Part shown: positions 1 to 10,271 of the stretch, piece after piece | Layout of the letters: the number at the start of each line of letters is the position of its first letter | Numbering within the stretch: the stretch's first letter is position 1 | Origin: Dallia pectoralis | Taxonomy: Eukaryota; Chordata; Actinopteri; Esociformes; Umbridae | Length of the DNA: 64,000 nucleotides | Assembly: GCA_029465975.1 (NCBI GenBank) | Contig: CM055740.1 | Coordinates: 4,929,817 to 4,993,816, forward strand | Direction: 5' to 3' | Program-made: the position numbers and the translations under genes | The notes under the pieces: generated by a model | Told to the model about the DNA's origin: nothing | What the model saw: only the letters and a program-made list of their open reading frames with translations | Database searches by the model: none

Positions 1-220
1 TCGCTTTCCTCTGTCCTCCTCTCCTCTTCTCCTATTCTCTTCTCTCTCTTCTGTCCTCTTCTCTATCCTCTTATTTCTCCTCTTTTCTCCCCCCTTCTTC
101 ATCCTCTTCTGTGTAATCTTCTCTCTCCTCTTTGTCCTCTTCTCTCTCTCTCCTCTTCTCTCTCTCTTCTCCCCCCTCTCTCCCCTCTCTCACCCGTGAA
201 TCCAAAGCCCCATCCCTCAG
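1..220 (+). other. cntn1 intron 3' end with long polypyrimidine tract
   Basis: The first 190 bases are almost pure C/T (TCTCTCCTC-type runs) and end in a CAG acceptor at 218-220 before the first recognised exon. The tract is longer than a normal polypyrimidine tract and is effectively a CT-rich simple repeat that also serves the acceptor. No coding sequence is seen. Confidence 0.7.
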
Positions 221-386
221 ATTCACTGGAAGAAGATTGGCGGAGTGCTGCCGTCCAATCATTATTTCAGCGCGGCGGGGTCCCTCCTCCTCTACAACGT
301 GCAGTATAAGGACGAAGGGTTGTACGAGTGTAAGGCCTTCAACTCCAAAGGGGAGGACAGGCACACAGCACGGGTCACTGTAGAAG
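221..386 (+). CDS. cntn1: cntn1 exon: Ig domain 3, second half
   Basis: Opens after CAG at 218-220 with Ile-His-Trp-Lys-Lys (the core Ig Trp). It continues through LLLYNVQYKDEGLYECKAF, which holds the D-x-G-x-Y-x-C motif of the Ig F strand, and ends TARVTVE. Length is 166 nt, ending in phase 1 at AGAAG|GTGAGT. Human CNTN1 has the equivalent DEGIYECEAEN segment. The last 37 nt of the exon plus its donor are repeated seven more times downstream. Confidence 0.92.
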
Positions 387-752
387 GTGAGTCACAGGGG
401 AGGACAGGCTCACAGCACGGGTCACTGTAGAAGGTGAGTCACAGGGGAGGACAGGCACACAGCACGGGTCACTGTAGAAGGTGAGTCACAGGGGAGGACA
501 GGCTCACAGCACGGGTCACTGTAGAAGGTGAGTCACAGGGGAGGACAAGCTCACAGCACGGGTCACTGTAGAAGGTGAGTCAAAGGGGAGGACAGGCTCA
601 CAGCACGGGTCACTGTAGAAGGTGAGTCACAGGGGAGGACAGGCTCACAGCACGGGTCACTGTAGAAGGTGAGTCACAGGGGAGGACAGGCTCACAGCAC
701 GGGTCACTGTAGAAGGTGAGTCACAGGGGAGGACAGGCTCACAGCCCGGGTC
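350..752 (+). repeat. 47-bp minisatellite copying a cntn1 exon end and its splice donor
   Basis: Eight tandem units of 47 bp. Each contains GTCACTGTAGAAGGTGAGTC, so each carries the exon 3' terminus and its GTGAGT donor (first at 387, last near 716). The unit starts inside the Ig3 exon (GGGGAGGACAGG) and runs into the intron. Copies differ by single bases (GGCACACAG or GGCTCACAG). It ends at a degenerate unit (CCCGGGTCTCC). Confidence 0.95.
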
Positions 753-1088
753 TCCAACCATATGGCCCACCTGCCTGGTATCATCTGGAGAACTGTAATC
801 ACCTAACTCATGACTCTCATGTCACGTTTGAAGTGAGATCAGGGAAAGTCCAGAGACCAGAACTCCTCACCTAGTGACCGTCCCTAAATGCCAGCGTGTG
901 ATTCAGGAATATGTCCGCTCTCCTCGTCAGCTTCCCCGCAACCCATTTGGAGGACGATATCAGAGGCCGGGTTCCGGTGGGGCCTCTGGCTTCCTCGTCC
1001 TGTGGGCTTTAAAAACGAAAGGGGACGAGGAGAGACGGCGCCGTGGGGTTCCTAGGTCTTCTCAGTCTCTCGCCTGTTTTCTCCTCAG
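753..1088 (+). other. cntn1 intron remainder, no gene seen
   Basis: Unique sequence between the minisatellite and the next exon. It ends in a C/T-rich acceptor tract (CTGTTTTCTCCTCAG). No other feature recognised. Confidence 0.5.
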
Positions 1089-1213
1089 CCTTCCCGGAGT
1101 GGACAGAGTCTATCAACAGCACGGAGAGAGACATCGGCAGCGACTACACCCTGTCCTGTATGGCCAGTGGCAAACCCAAGCCTCACATCCGCTGGCTCAA
1201 GAACAGCAGGACG
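1089..1213 (+). CDS. cntn1: cntn1 exon: Ig domain 4, first half
   Basis: Joins in phase 1 to make Ala-Phe-Pro-Glu-Trp, matching the AFPEW that opens Ig4 in human CNTN1. It then reads to IGSDYTLSCMASGKPKPHIR, with the first Ig4 cysteine and W-L-K-N-S after it. An N-glycosylation sequon Asn-Ser-Thr lies in ESINSTERD. Length 125 nt, phase 0 end at ACG|GTAAAA. Confidence 0.93.
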
Positions 1214-2018
1214 GTAAAACCCGGCGTGTGCAGCCACAACAAGCATTTCCGTTCTCTCACGTAGGGCATTCGTGCCGGTACCGATGCGTTTCCCACTAAT
1301 GGGTCCATTTAGGGTACGGGTGAGTTGGGCCGGTTTTGGTTCCCGCAGCTGAAAAGCTTTATGTGATGGTGCAGCACCTTTAGAAAACCCGTAGCCGCTC
1401 TGCCAGGACCACCTCGCTTTCAGGGTGGCACCGATGTGTCAGGACCACTGGCAGGGGAACTCCTCACAGTCTGAATAGCTTCAACAAGAGCCACAGTGTC
1501 GGGACTCGAAAGAATAAATCTCTTGTTGTTACTCAGAGGGTTCCCGGAGGAGGCAGGAGAGGAGGAGAGAGAGGAGGTTGGAGGAGAGGAAAGAGAGAGA
1601 GTGAGAGAGAGGAGGTGGGAGGACAGGAGAGCTGCTGTTGTTTCTGAGCTCTGCCAGCAGGTTGCATAACTCCATAGTTCCATAGTTACTGTCGCCGGGC
1701 TGCAGAAGGCAGTGAAAGACCCCAGAGAACAGACAGGCAGAGAGTGGGCGAACTTAGATGTGTCTGCGATTATGTATTAATGATGTTTTCCAAATGTCAG
1801 GCGGAGCATTGTAGTGCCGAGAGATACTAATTAATAAAAGACGTCGTCAAGTGGTGCTGTTCACAGATCCGAACCGCGGTTTGATCTGTCGTCGACGTCG
1901 ACCTTTAACACACAAGTGCCTCAATGTGAAACGTTATCAAATACCGCATTGACTGATTGAAATGTGGAAACGCCGAAGGACAGCGTTTGAATGCGTTTCT
2001 TTATTCCCTTTCCCGCAG
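1214..2018 (+). other. cntn1 intron, unique sequence
   Basis: Contains a purine-rich GGAGGAGAGAG stretch at about 1545-1630 and otherwise unremarkable unique DNA. It ends TTTCCCGCAG before the next exon. No array or gene recognised. Confidence 0.5.
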
Positions 2019-2136
2019 TACAACGAGCATGCGCTGACATTCAGACATCTGACATTGGAGGATTCCGGAATGTACCAGTGTATAGCGGAGAATACCCATG
2101 GAGCCATCTATGCCAACGCGGAGCTGCGAGTTGTCG
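2019..2136 (+). CDS. cntn1: cntn1 exon: Ig domain 4, second half
   Basis: Reads YNEHALTFRHLTLEDSGMYQ followed by CIAENTHGAIYANAELRVV. The Ig F-strand motif D-S-G-M-Y-Q-C supplies the second cysteine. The human protein has the nearly identical AGMYQCIAENTYGAIYANAE. Length 118 nt, phase 1 end at TTGTCG|GTGAGC. Confidence 0.95.
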
Positions 2137-2405
2137 GTGAGCAGCTGACGTGGCTGTGACACGGGCTCATTGCTCCTGACGCATTTCTGACGTGAACGTG
2201 GAGGCGATCGAACTAAATACATGAACAAACAACGACAAAAACACGACGTAGTCTAGCAGACAGAGAGCATAATCAGTGTCTAGATCAAACGCCGATTCGT
2301 AATCCCCCTAATTACATGGGAACACAAGTTCAGCGATCGGTGTGAGGAACCCGGAAGGCATACAGTACTTAGCTCTGATGTACCCCGTTTTATCTCTGTC
2401 TCTAG

Positions 2406-2553
2406 CCTGTACCCCAACATTTGAACACAAACCTGTGAGGAATATCCAGGCTGCTAAGGGAGGTCGGGTGGTCATGAAGTGTCGACCCAAAGCTGCTCCT
2501 AAACCCTCCCTCTCCTGGAGCAAAGGCACTGAACTTCTCTTCAACTCCACAAG
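2406..2553 (+). CDS. cntn1: cntn1 exon: Ig domain 5, first half
   Basis: After TCTCTAG it reads ACTPTFEHKPVRNIQ, then AAKGGRVVMKCRPKAAPKPS and SWSKGTELLFNSTR. The K-C-R-P-K-A-A-P-K-P stretch is a CNTN1 signature with the first Ig5 cysteine. NST is a sequon. The Cys just before TPTF is extra relative to human (ALAPTF). The donor is AAG|GTCAGA in phase 2, and a 21-bp minisatellite begins about 14 nt past it. Confidence 0.95.
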
Positions 2554-2567
2554 GTCAGAACGTGGGC

Positions 2568-2688
2568 GGGTCAATGGCCATTGGGGGAGGGTCAATGGCC
2601 AATGGGGGAGGGTCAATGACCATTGGGGGAGGCTCAATGACCATTGGGGGAGGGTCAATGACCATTGGGGGAGGGTCAATGGGCATAA
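2568..2688 (+). repeat. 21-bp minisatellite just past a splice donor
   Basis: About six tandem units of GGGTCAATGGCCATTGGGGG plus A. Second-half variants are CCATT, CCAAT and ACCATT. The array starts 14 nt after the Ig5 donor. It is G-rich on the + strand and has no stop in one frame, which yields a false 128-residue open frame fused to the exon. Confidence 0.9.
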
Positions 2689-2818
2689 CTTATCAATGGT
2701 TCCCATCAGAATATTAAATAGGTTTTGAGGCTCCTAAGAGATAGCACTCTCCGTCGTCTCTCCGCTTCCAATACCGTTTCTGGTTGACATTAATCACTCT
2801 CCAGGTCTGACTGTAAGC

Positions 2819-4372
2819 CCCTCTGCTCATCCACTCATCCGCCCCTCTGCTCATCCACTCCTCTGCTCATCCACTCATCCACTCCTCCGCTCATCCACTC
2901 CTCTGCTCATCCACTCATCCACCCCTCTGCTCATCCACTCATCCACTCCTCCGCTCATCCACTCATCCACTCATCCACCCCTCCGCTCATCCACTCATCC
3001 ACTCCTCCGCTCATCCACTCATCCACCCCTCCACTCATCCACTCATCCACTCCTCCGCTCATCCACTCATCCACCCCTCTGCTCATCCACTCATCCACTC
3101 CTCCACTCATCCACTCATCCACTCCTCCACTCATCCACTCCTCCGCTCATCCACTCATCCACCCCTCCACTCATCCACTCATCCACTCCTCTGCTCATCC
3201 ACCCCTCTGCTCATCCACTCATCCACTCATCCACTCCTCCGCTCATCCACTCATCCACCCCTCCGCTCATCCACTCATCCACCCCTCCGCTCATCCACTC
3301 CTCCACTCATCCACTCATCCACTCATCCACTCATCCACCCCTCCGCTCATCCACTCATCCACCCCTCCACTCATCCACTCATCCACCCCTCCGCTCATCC
3401 ACTCCTCCACTCATCCACTCCTCCACTCATCCACTCATCCACCCCTCCGCTCATCCACTCATCCACCCCTCCGCTCATCCACTCATCCACTCCTCCACTC
3501 ATCCACCCCTCCGCTCATCCACTCATCCACTCATCCACTCATCCACTCATCCACTCATCCACCCCTCTGCTCATCCACTCATCCACTCCTCCGCTCATCC
3601 ACCCCTCTGCTCATCCACTCATCCACTCCTCTGCTCATCCACTCATCCACTCCTCTGCTCATCCACTCATCCACCCCTCCGCTCATCCACTCATCCACCC
3701 CTCTGCTTATCCACTCATCCACTCCTCCGCTCATCCACCCCTCTGCTCATCCACTCCTCTGCTCATCCACTCATCCACCCCTCTGCTCATCCACTCCTCC
3801 GCTCATCCACCCCTCTGCTCATCCACTCATCCACTCCTCTGCTCATCCACTCATCCACCCCTCCGCTCATCCACTCATCCACCCCTCCGCTCATCCACTC
3901 ATCCACCCCTCTGCTCATCCACTCATCCACTCCTCCGCTCATCCACCCCTCTGCTCATCCACTCATCCACTCCTCTGCTCATCCACTCATCCACCCCTCT
4001 GCTCATCCACTCATCCACTCCTCCGCTCATCCACTCCTCTGCTCATCCACTCATCCACCCCTCCGCTCATCCACTCATCCACCCCTCCGCTCATCCACTC
4101 ATCCACCCCTCTGCTCATCCACTCCTCCGCTCATCCACCCCTCTGCTCATCCACTCATCCACTCCTCTGCTCATCCACTCATCCACCCCTCTGCTCATCC
4201 ACTCATCCACTCCTCCGCTCATCCACTCCTCTGCTCATCCACTCATCCACCCCTCTGCTCATCCACTCATCCACTCCTCCACTCATCCACTCATCCACTC
4301 CTCCGCTCATCCACTCATCCACTCATCCACTCATCCACCCCTCCGCTCATCCACTCATCCACCACTCCGCTC
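2819..4372 (+). repeat. 1.55-kb (CTCATCCA)-type minisatellite
   Basis: Irregular array of short modules: TCATCCAC, TCATCCACTCCTCCGC, TCATCCACCCCTCTGC. Modules CTCATCCA, CTCC and CCCT combine into 8- and 16-bp units, with patches of higher-order repetition (a CTCTGC/CTCCGC alternation recurs at 3590-4270). It fills most of the intron between the two Ig5 exons. No coding content. Confidence 0.95.
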
Positions 4373-4544
4373 CACTGGTCCTCAATCGTTCAACAGGGCT
4401 AATCTGCCTTCACAGAAACCGTCCCAGCAGGGGGTCGAGTCAGTTACAAAACCACCATCAACCGTCTTCTATTAACCCGGAGACAATATCAACAGACAGC
4501 AGACCCTGAACTGAGAGATGTCAACCTATAAGCTGTGTATTTAT

Positions 4545-4622
4545 CATATGTGAATATGTTTGTATGTGAATATGCTTGTATGTGAATATGCTTGTATGTG
4601 AATACGCTTGTATGTGAATATG
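4545..4622 (+). repeat. 16-bp minisatellite, five units
   Basis: TATGTGAATATGCTTG repeated about five times with single-base changes (TTTG, ATACGC). It ends about 50 nt before the Ig5 second-half acceptor. Confidence 0.88.
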
Positions 4623-4671
4623 TATGGTGTCGTACTGATAGACAATCAATCACATATCGTGTCGTTGTCAG

Positions 4672-4799
4672 AGTGTTGATCTGGGACGACGGCAGCCTGG
4701 AGATCCTGAACGTGATCCGGGCAGACGAAGGATACTACACCTGCTTCGCTGAGAACAACCGGGGCAAAGCCAACAGTACCGACTTCCTGTCCATAACAG
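4672..4799 (+). CDS. cntn1: cntn1 exon: Ig domain 5, second half, with GC splice donor
   Basis: Joined in phase 2 to give Arg-Val-Leu-Ile-Trp-Asp-Asp-Gly-Ser-Leu. It continues to GYYTCFAENNRGKANSTDF, which contains the second Ig5 cysteine and an NST sequon and is almost identical to human CNTN1. The only donor that keeps the homologous reading is ATAACAG|GCAAGA, so the exon ends at 4799 in phase 1 and the next intron is of the GC-AG class. No GT near the end gives the expected Thr-Glu-Ala-Thr-Lys join. Confidence 0.93.
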
Positions 4800-4805
4800 G
4801 CAAGA
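4800..4805 (+). other. cntn1: non-canonical GC 5' splice site
   Basis: CAG|GCAAGA follows the Ig5 exon. Apart from the C at +2 it matches the U1-complementary consensus well, as GC donors typically do. The paired acceptor is CCCCAG at 5628-5633. Confidence 0.82.
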
Positions 4806-5633
4806 TAAGCGGTCACACTCACCGACCGGGATCATTTCCTGGACATAGACACAACTTTCTGAATTACGGCCTGTGAGGTTGCATTGTGTTACACGTTCAG
4901 AGAGGAAATTGGACACATTAGTTATCTGACTGACGGTTGGCTGGCCTCGGACAGTGCAGGAGGTGATCTCTCTAAGTGAACCAAGTCGCACGGGACTCCC
5001 ATACCTGTGGCAAAACACTGTGTGTCTTCTTGGGCAAAACTGACAGCATGCGAAGTTTAAAAGGGATATTTGGGAACAGCTGCTGATGATTCGCTAAGAT
5101 ATTTCTCCAAGTGTGTGTGTACCTATCCTGTATGAAGTGTGTGCCGGCTATTCAGACGTTGCAGATGCTTTTTTTGTGTATCCAAGGACAACGTTTCTTA
5201 ATGAATAATTTGGTTTTGAGTTCATATTTCAATTTGTGTGAGAATTCCGTTTCAGTCAATTGGCTGTGAGTTTTGAGAAGTGTGTCTATAGTTTTGAGGA
5301 AATGCTGTACACATTCAGGAAATTAATATAAGCTTTTGTGAAAAGTCCACTTCTCTCGAGTCTGAATAAGGCACATAATGTGTAATGTTGTGCAGTATAC
5401 TGCGGCGAGCTATTCCTTGTCATTTACTGCCATCTGCTGGTTAGGTGCCTTCACTGCATCTGCTCACGGCTCCAACCGGTACCCAGGGCCAGGGTGTCGC
5501 TCTCCTCAGGAGGCTTGTTGACAGTACAAGAGCGTGTTGATTTGTACACGTTGTTGTTGTTGTTGTTGTTGTGAGCAATTGCCTACACATTATTATTTAA
5601 TCAGACACCTTATTTGCCACCTCTTCTCCCCAG
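4806..5633 (+). other. cntn1 GC-AG intron body
   Basis: Unique AT-rich sequence without an array apart from a short TTG run (TTGTTGTTGTTG) near 5552-5572. It ends CTTCTCCCCAG. No gene or RNA recognised. Confidence 0.5.
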
Positions 5634-5806
5634 AGGCCACAAAGATCACGTTAGCTCCGTCCAACGCTGACGTTAAGGTGGGTGAGAGCGCCAGCATGCA
5701 ATGTGCCGCGTCACATGACCCCGCGCTGGAGATCACATTCGTCTGGACCCTGAACGGCCACGCCATCGACTTTGACCGGGAGGGATCCCACTTTGAGCGC
5801 AACCCG
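5634..5806 (+). CDS. cntn1: cntn1 exon: Ig domain 6, first half
   Basis: Completes Glu then reads ATKITLAPSNADVKVGESAS and MQCAASHDPALEITFVWTLN, with the first Ig6 cysteine and core Trp. The FVW and IDF segments match human CNTN1. Length 173 nt, ending in phase 0 at AACCCG|GTAGGA (…HFERNP). Confidence 0.93.
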
Positions 5807-6802
5807 GTAGGAGATTTAAAAACCAGGGCAGATTACAGGCTTATGTGTTGGGTCCGGCTAATATATTGGTTTGAATCTTGGCACCGTCTGAATGGTGTTG
5901 TAGTATAGTGTCTTATTACCGTGAGTTAATAGTAATGTTCCCGGGATATTCTGTAAGGGAGTATTTAATACACAGATTAACTATGTCTGCTATTCTGAAT
6001 AATAAATTATTCTTCGACGACTCTTCTGGTTACATGAAGATTCAAAGAAAAAAATGCTCCATGCTCTTAGAGTGCTCTGCTAACAAACATTTAAAAGCAA
6101 CCGCAGCTATTTCACGGGCTACTGTAGTAGACTCTGTCTAGGAAACATCCCCACTGGAGAACTAACCAACCATGTTGTGCTGCATTCTGCCAACAAGGCA
6201 GAACGGATGATTACCCCTGAAGTTATAACACATATATTTAGCTGATCTCCACTGGTTTCCAGAGGGACCACTGCAGTGTTGTGCGTGTAGCCAGCAGCAC
6301 AATATTCCCTGTGATAACCTTAAATCTGTAGTTTGTTACCAGCTAATTAGACGTGGGTGCAGGAATGTCTTGTCTGGTTGAAGCTCACAAGAAGTTGTCC
6401 CACAATTTTTTCCCTCTATGTTAAAGTGGAGAAACCTGTACAATACATAATATTATTAGGCATTTTATGCATCATTGGACAGAGACAAATTTAGAGGAGA
6501 GGGTCTTGCCTTTAACACATGCTGCAACAGTACATGTGAACCAGGAGCCATTGACCAAACTGCTCGTCCACTCAAGCCAAACTCTCACTGATGTTTACAC
6601 ACCAGTCTCTTGGTCTTTGTCAGTTCTTCGTCACGTGCAACAACATGGTGAAATAACTTGTCTGGTCATGAGCTCTTAGCAGAGTAATCTTTATATTTGA
6701 ATTGTATTGTTTCCAATTGATCTGCTAAATAATTGCTTGTGCATTTTGGAATTTTGATCACAGCAAAGACACAATGTACAGCAGACCTGGTATGTAAAGA
6801 GC
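5807..6802 (+). other. cntn1 intron, unique part
   Basis: About 1 kb of AT-rich unique DNA between the Ig6 halves. A short chance open frame around 6467-6679 shows no domain. Nothing supported. Confidence 0.45.
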
Positions 6803-7086
6803 TAGTTCCAATTGAAATCACACCGCGGTTAGCTCCCTGAGTGTCTGTTCCAATTGAAATCACACCGCTGTTAGCTCTCTGCGTGTCTTTTCAAATTGAA
6901 ATCACACCGCTGTTAGCTCCCTGAAAGTCTGTTCGAATTGAACTCACACCGCTGTTAGCTCCCTGAAAGTCTGTTCCAATTGAAATCACACCGCTGTTAG
7001 CTCCCTGAAAGTCTGTTCCAATTGAAATGACACCGCTGTTAGCTCCCTAAAAGTCTGTTCCAATTGAAATGACACCGCTGTTAGCG
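6803..7086 (+). repeat. 42-bp minisatellite
   Basis: About seven units containing CAATTGAAATCACACCGCTG then TTAGCTCCCTGAAAGTCTGT. Variants include GTGTCTG in place of AAAGTCTG and ATGACACC in place of ATCACACC. It ends about 55 nt before the Ig6 second-half acceptor. Confidence 0.92.
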
Positions 7087-7141
7087 TTGTTAGCGCTGAT
7101 GCTGCTGTGACCTCTACTGGTGTTCTCTTGTCCCTGTTCAG

Positions 7142-7265
7142 AATTTAGGATCCAATGGAGTGCTGCTCATCAAGAACACTCAGCTTAACCACGCTGGACA
7201 TTATACCTGCACTGCCCAGACAACTGTAGACAACGTCACCACATCCGCCAACCTGGTCGTCAGAG
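7142..7265 (+). CDS. cntn1: cntn1 exon: Ig domain 6, second half
   Basis: After CTGTTCAG it reads NLGSNGVLLIKNTQLNHAGH then YTCTAQTTVDNVTTSANLVV. YTC supplies the second Ig6 cysteine and NVT a sequon. The human equivalent is GRYTCTAQTIVDN. Length 124 nt, phase 1 end at CAGAG|GTACAC, followed directly by a CA microsatellite (7268-7303). Confidence 0.94.
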
Positions 7266-7417
7266 GTACACACATGCACGCACACGCACACACACACACA
7301 CACGCTTTATGTGTTTGATGTGCTGTTTCAGACAGATTTATCAAACAGAACAGACTTCATTATTCAAGAAATGTCTCCAAGAACAAATCAGGCCTGCCAA
7401 GGCTTCTCCCATAAGAA

Positions 7418-7636
7418 AGAGATACGAGAATGAGATATGAGATATTCGAATGAGATATGAGAATGAGATATATACGAATGAGATATGAGAATGAGATATG
7501 AGATATATACGAATGAGATATGAGAATGAGATATACGAATGAGATATGAGATATATACGAATGAGATATGAGAATGAGATATGAGATATATACGAATGAG
7601 ATATGAGATATACGAATGAGATATGAGAATGAGATA
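7418..7636 (+). repeat. AT-rich minisatellite (GAGATATGAGAATGAGATAT type)
   Basis: Degenerate repeat of GAGATATGA, GAATGAGAT and ATATACGAAT modules, ending about 65 nt before the FNIII-1 acceptor at 7700. Chance open frames on both strands come from the repeat. Confidence 0.9.
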
Positions 7637-7700
7637 TCTCTCCTCATCTCCACCCCTTTCTCCTCATCTTTCCCCTCTCACCTCATCTCCGCTCCTGCAG

Positions 7701-7862
7701 GTCCCCCTGGTCCTTCAGGCGGGTTACAGGTGGAGGAGATTAAGGAGAAGAGTGTCCGTCTGATCTGGAGCCGAGGGGCGGACAACCACAGTCCAATCTC
7801 AAGATACACAGTCCAGTTCAGAGACTCCTTTTCTCCGGATGATTGGAAGGACGCCACTACAT
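7701..7862 (+). CDS. cntn1: cntn1 exon: FNIII domain 1, first half
   Basis: Begins after CTCCTGCAG with Gly-Pro-Pro-Gly-Pro-Ser-Gly-Gly-Leu, the conserved hinge opening FNIII-1. It continues VRLIWSRGADNHSPISRYTV, including the early FNIII Trp, and ends DDWKDATT. Human CNTN1 has SRGSDNHSPISKYTI here. Length 162 nt, phase 1 end at ACAT|GTGAGT. A 41-bp array starts at the donor. Confidence 0.96.
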
Positions 7863-7865
7863 GTG

Positions 7866-8893
7866 AGTTACATAAATATATACACATATAATTACACTAG
7901 TTATATACATATATACACATATACACATATAATTACACTAGTTAGATACATATATACACATATACACATATAATTACACTAGTTAGATACATATATACAC
8001 ATATACACATATAATTACACTAGTTAGATACATATATACACATATACACATATAATTACACTAGTTAGATACATACATACACATATACACATATAATTAC
8101 ACTAGTTATATACATATATACACATATACACATATAATTACACTAGTTAGATACATATATACACATATACACATATAATTACACTAGTTAGATACATATA
8201 TACACATATACACATATAATTACACTAGTTAGATACATATATACACATATACACATATAATTACACTAGTTAGATACATATATACACATATAATTACACT
8301 AGTTATATACATATATACACATATACACATATAATTACACTAGTTAGATACATATATACACATATAATTACACTAGTTATATACATATATACACATATAC
8401 ACATATAATTACACTAGTTAGATACATATATACACATATACACATATAATTACACTAGTTAGATACATATATACACATATACACATATAATTACACTAGT
8501 TAGATACATATATACACATATACACATATAATTACACTAGTTAGATACATATATACACATATACACATATAATTACACTAGTTAGATACATATATACACA
8601 TATACACATATAATTACACTAGTTAGATACATATATACACATATAATTACACTAGTTAGATACATATATACACATATAATTACACTAGTTATATACATAT
8701 ATACACATATACACATATACACATATAAGTACACTAGTTAGATACATATATACACATATACACATATAATTACACTAGTTAGATACATATATACACATAT
8801 ACACATATAATTACACTAGTTAGATACATATATACACATATAATTACACTAGTTAGATACATATATACACATATAATTACACTAGTTAGATAC
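7866..8893 (+). repeat. 41-bp AT-rich minisatellite, about 1 kb
   Basis: About 25 units of TAGATACATATATACACATA plus TACACATATAATTACACTAG. Shortened 31-bp units lack one ACACATAT block. It begins 3 nt past the FNIII-1 donor and runs almost to the next array. The alternating purine-pyrimidine ATATACACATAT content could favour unusual DNA structure. Confidence 0.95.
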
Positions 8894-8897
8894 ACAC

Positions 8898-9207
8898 ATA
8901 TACTGACTGATGGGGCTGTGTTGAGTACTGACTGATGGGGCTGTGTTGAGTACTGACTGATGGGGCTGTGTTGAGTACTGACTGATGGGGCTGTGTTGAG
9001 TACTGACTGATGGGGCTGTGTTGAGTACTGACTGACGGGGCTGTGTTGTGTACTGACTGACGGGGCTGCGTTGAGTACTGACTGATGGGGCTGTGTTGAG
9101 TACTGACTGATGGGGCTGTGTTGAGTACTGACTGATGGAGCTGTGTTGAGTACTGACTGACGGGGCTGTGTTGAGTACTGACTGACGGGGCTGTGTTGAG
9201 TACTGAC
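8898..9207 (+). repeat. 25-bp minisatellite built on a branchpoint-like segment
   Basis: Twelve units of TACTGACTGATGGGGCTGTG plus TTGAG, with GATGG/GACGG variants. The last partial unit contributes TACTGAC at 9201-9207, placing a candidate branchpoint A (9206) about 29 nt before the acceptor AG at 9234-9235. Confidence 0.93.
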
Positions 9208-9235
9208 TGTTTCCTATCTGATATTGTCTTTGAAG

Positions 9236-9385
9236 CCCCAGCCGATGTGGAAGGCAATGCAGAGACGGCCACTGTGGTGGGCCTTTTTCCCTGGACCGAG
9301 TATGAGTTCAGGGTGATTGCCACCAACACTCTGGGTACAGGGGAACCTAGCAGCCCTTCTCCCAAAGTCACCACCCTGGAGGCAG
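9236..9385 (+). CDS. cntn1: cntn1 exon: FNIII domain 1, second half
   Basis: Joined in phase 1 it gives Thr-Ser-Pro-Ala-Asp-Val-Glu-Gly-Asn. It then reads LFPWTEYEFRVIATNTLGTG EPSSPS (written with a gap), the conserved FNIII E-F-R-V-x-A-x-N strand. The human protein has LIPWMEYEFRVVATNTLGRG. Length 150 nt, phase 1 end at GGCAG|GTAAGG. Confidence 0.94.
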
Positions 9386-9580
9386 GTAAGGGTAGAGGAG
9401 GTGGTTGTGCACCCCCACGGCATCATGATAGCGCAGGCTAAATACCCTCGTTGTCTGGGCGAAGTCATAGACTAACATGAAGTCAGCTCTCTGGAATCCA
9501 TCTGCTTGCACCCATCTCAATCCCATCTTGAACTCTGGCCGGTGAATGAGATGTTTTTTGGTTCTTCTGTTCCTCTCTAG

Positions 9581-9651
9581 TTCCCGTGGTGGCGCCTTCG
9601 GACATTGGCGGTGGCGGGGGAACCAGCAGGGAGTTGAGCATCACATGGACG
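9581..9651 (+). CDS. cntn1: cntn1 exon: FNIII domain 2, first half
   Basis: Short exon reading VPVVAPSDIGGGGGTSRELS then ITWT. The APSD(I/V)GGGGG hinge and E-L-x-I-T-W strand are contactin hallmarks. Length 71 nt, from TCTCTAG to ACG|GTAGGT, phase 0 end. Confidence 0.93.
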
Positions 9652-9734
9652 GTAGGTGTGGAGTGAACCGTGCACCACAAAGTCAGCTCCCAAATTCTGA
9701 TCTGAACGCTAATCAAAGATTAGCTTTGTTTGTG

Positions 9735-10271
9735 CGTTTGTCATCTGTGTGTTTGTCACCTGTGTGTTTTTGTCACCTGTGTGGCTGTCACCTGTGTGGC
9801 TGTCACCTGTGTGGCTGTCACCTGTGTGGCTGTCACCTGTGTGGCTGTCATCTGTGTGTTTGTCATCTGTGTGTTTGTCACCGGGGTGTTTTTGTCACCT
9901 GTGTGGCTGTCACCTGTGTGTTTGTCACCTGTGTGGCTGTCACCTGTGTGGCTGTCACCTGTGTGTTTGTCACCTGTGTGTTTGTCACCTGTGTGTTTGT
10001 CACCTGTGTGTTTGTCATCTGTGTGTTTGTCATCTGTGTGTTTGTCACCTGTGTGTTTGTCATCTGTGTGTTTGTCATCTGTGTGTTTGTCACCTGTGTG
10101 TTTGTCACCTGTGTGTTTGTCACCTGTGTGTTTGTCATCTGTGTGTTTGCCATCTGTGTGTTTGCCATCTGTGTGTTTGTCACCTGTGTGTTTGTCACCT
10201 GTGTGTTTGTCACCTGTGTGTTTGTCACCTGTGTGTTTGTCACCTGTGTGTTTGTCATTTGTGTGTTTGTT
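9735..10271 (+). repeat. 15-bp minisatellite (CTGTGTGTTTGTCAC)
   Basis: About 36 units. TGTGTGGCTGTCACC variants dominate the first third and TGTGTGTTTGTCAYC the rest. A 15-bp period without stops keeps all three + frames and one - frame open, producing spurious Cys/Val-rich proteins. It lies in the FNIII-2 intron. Confidence 0.95.
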
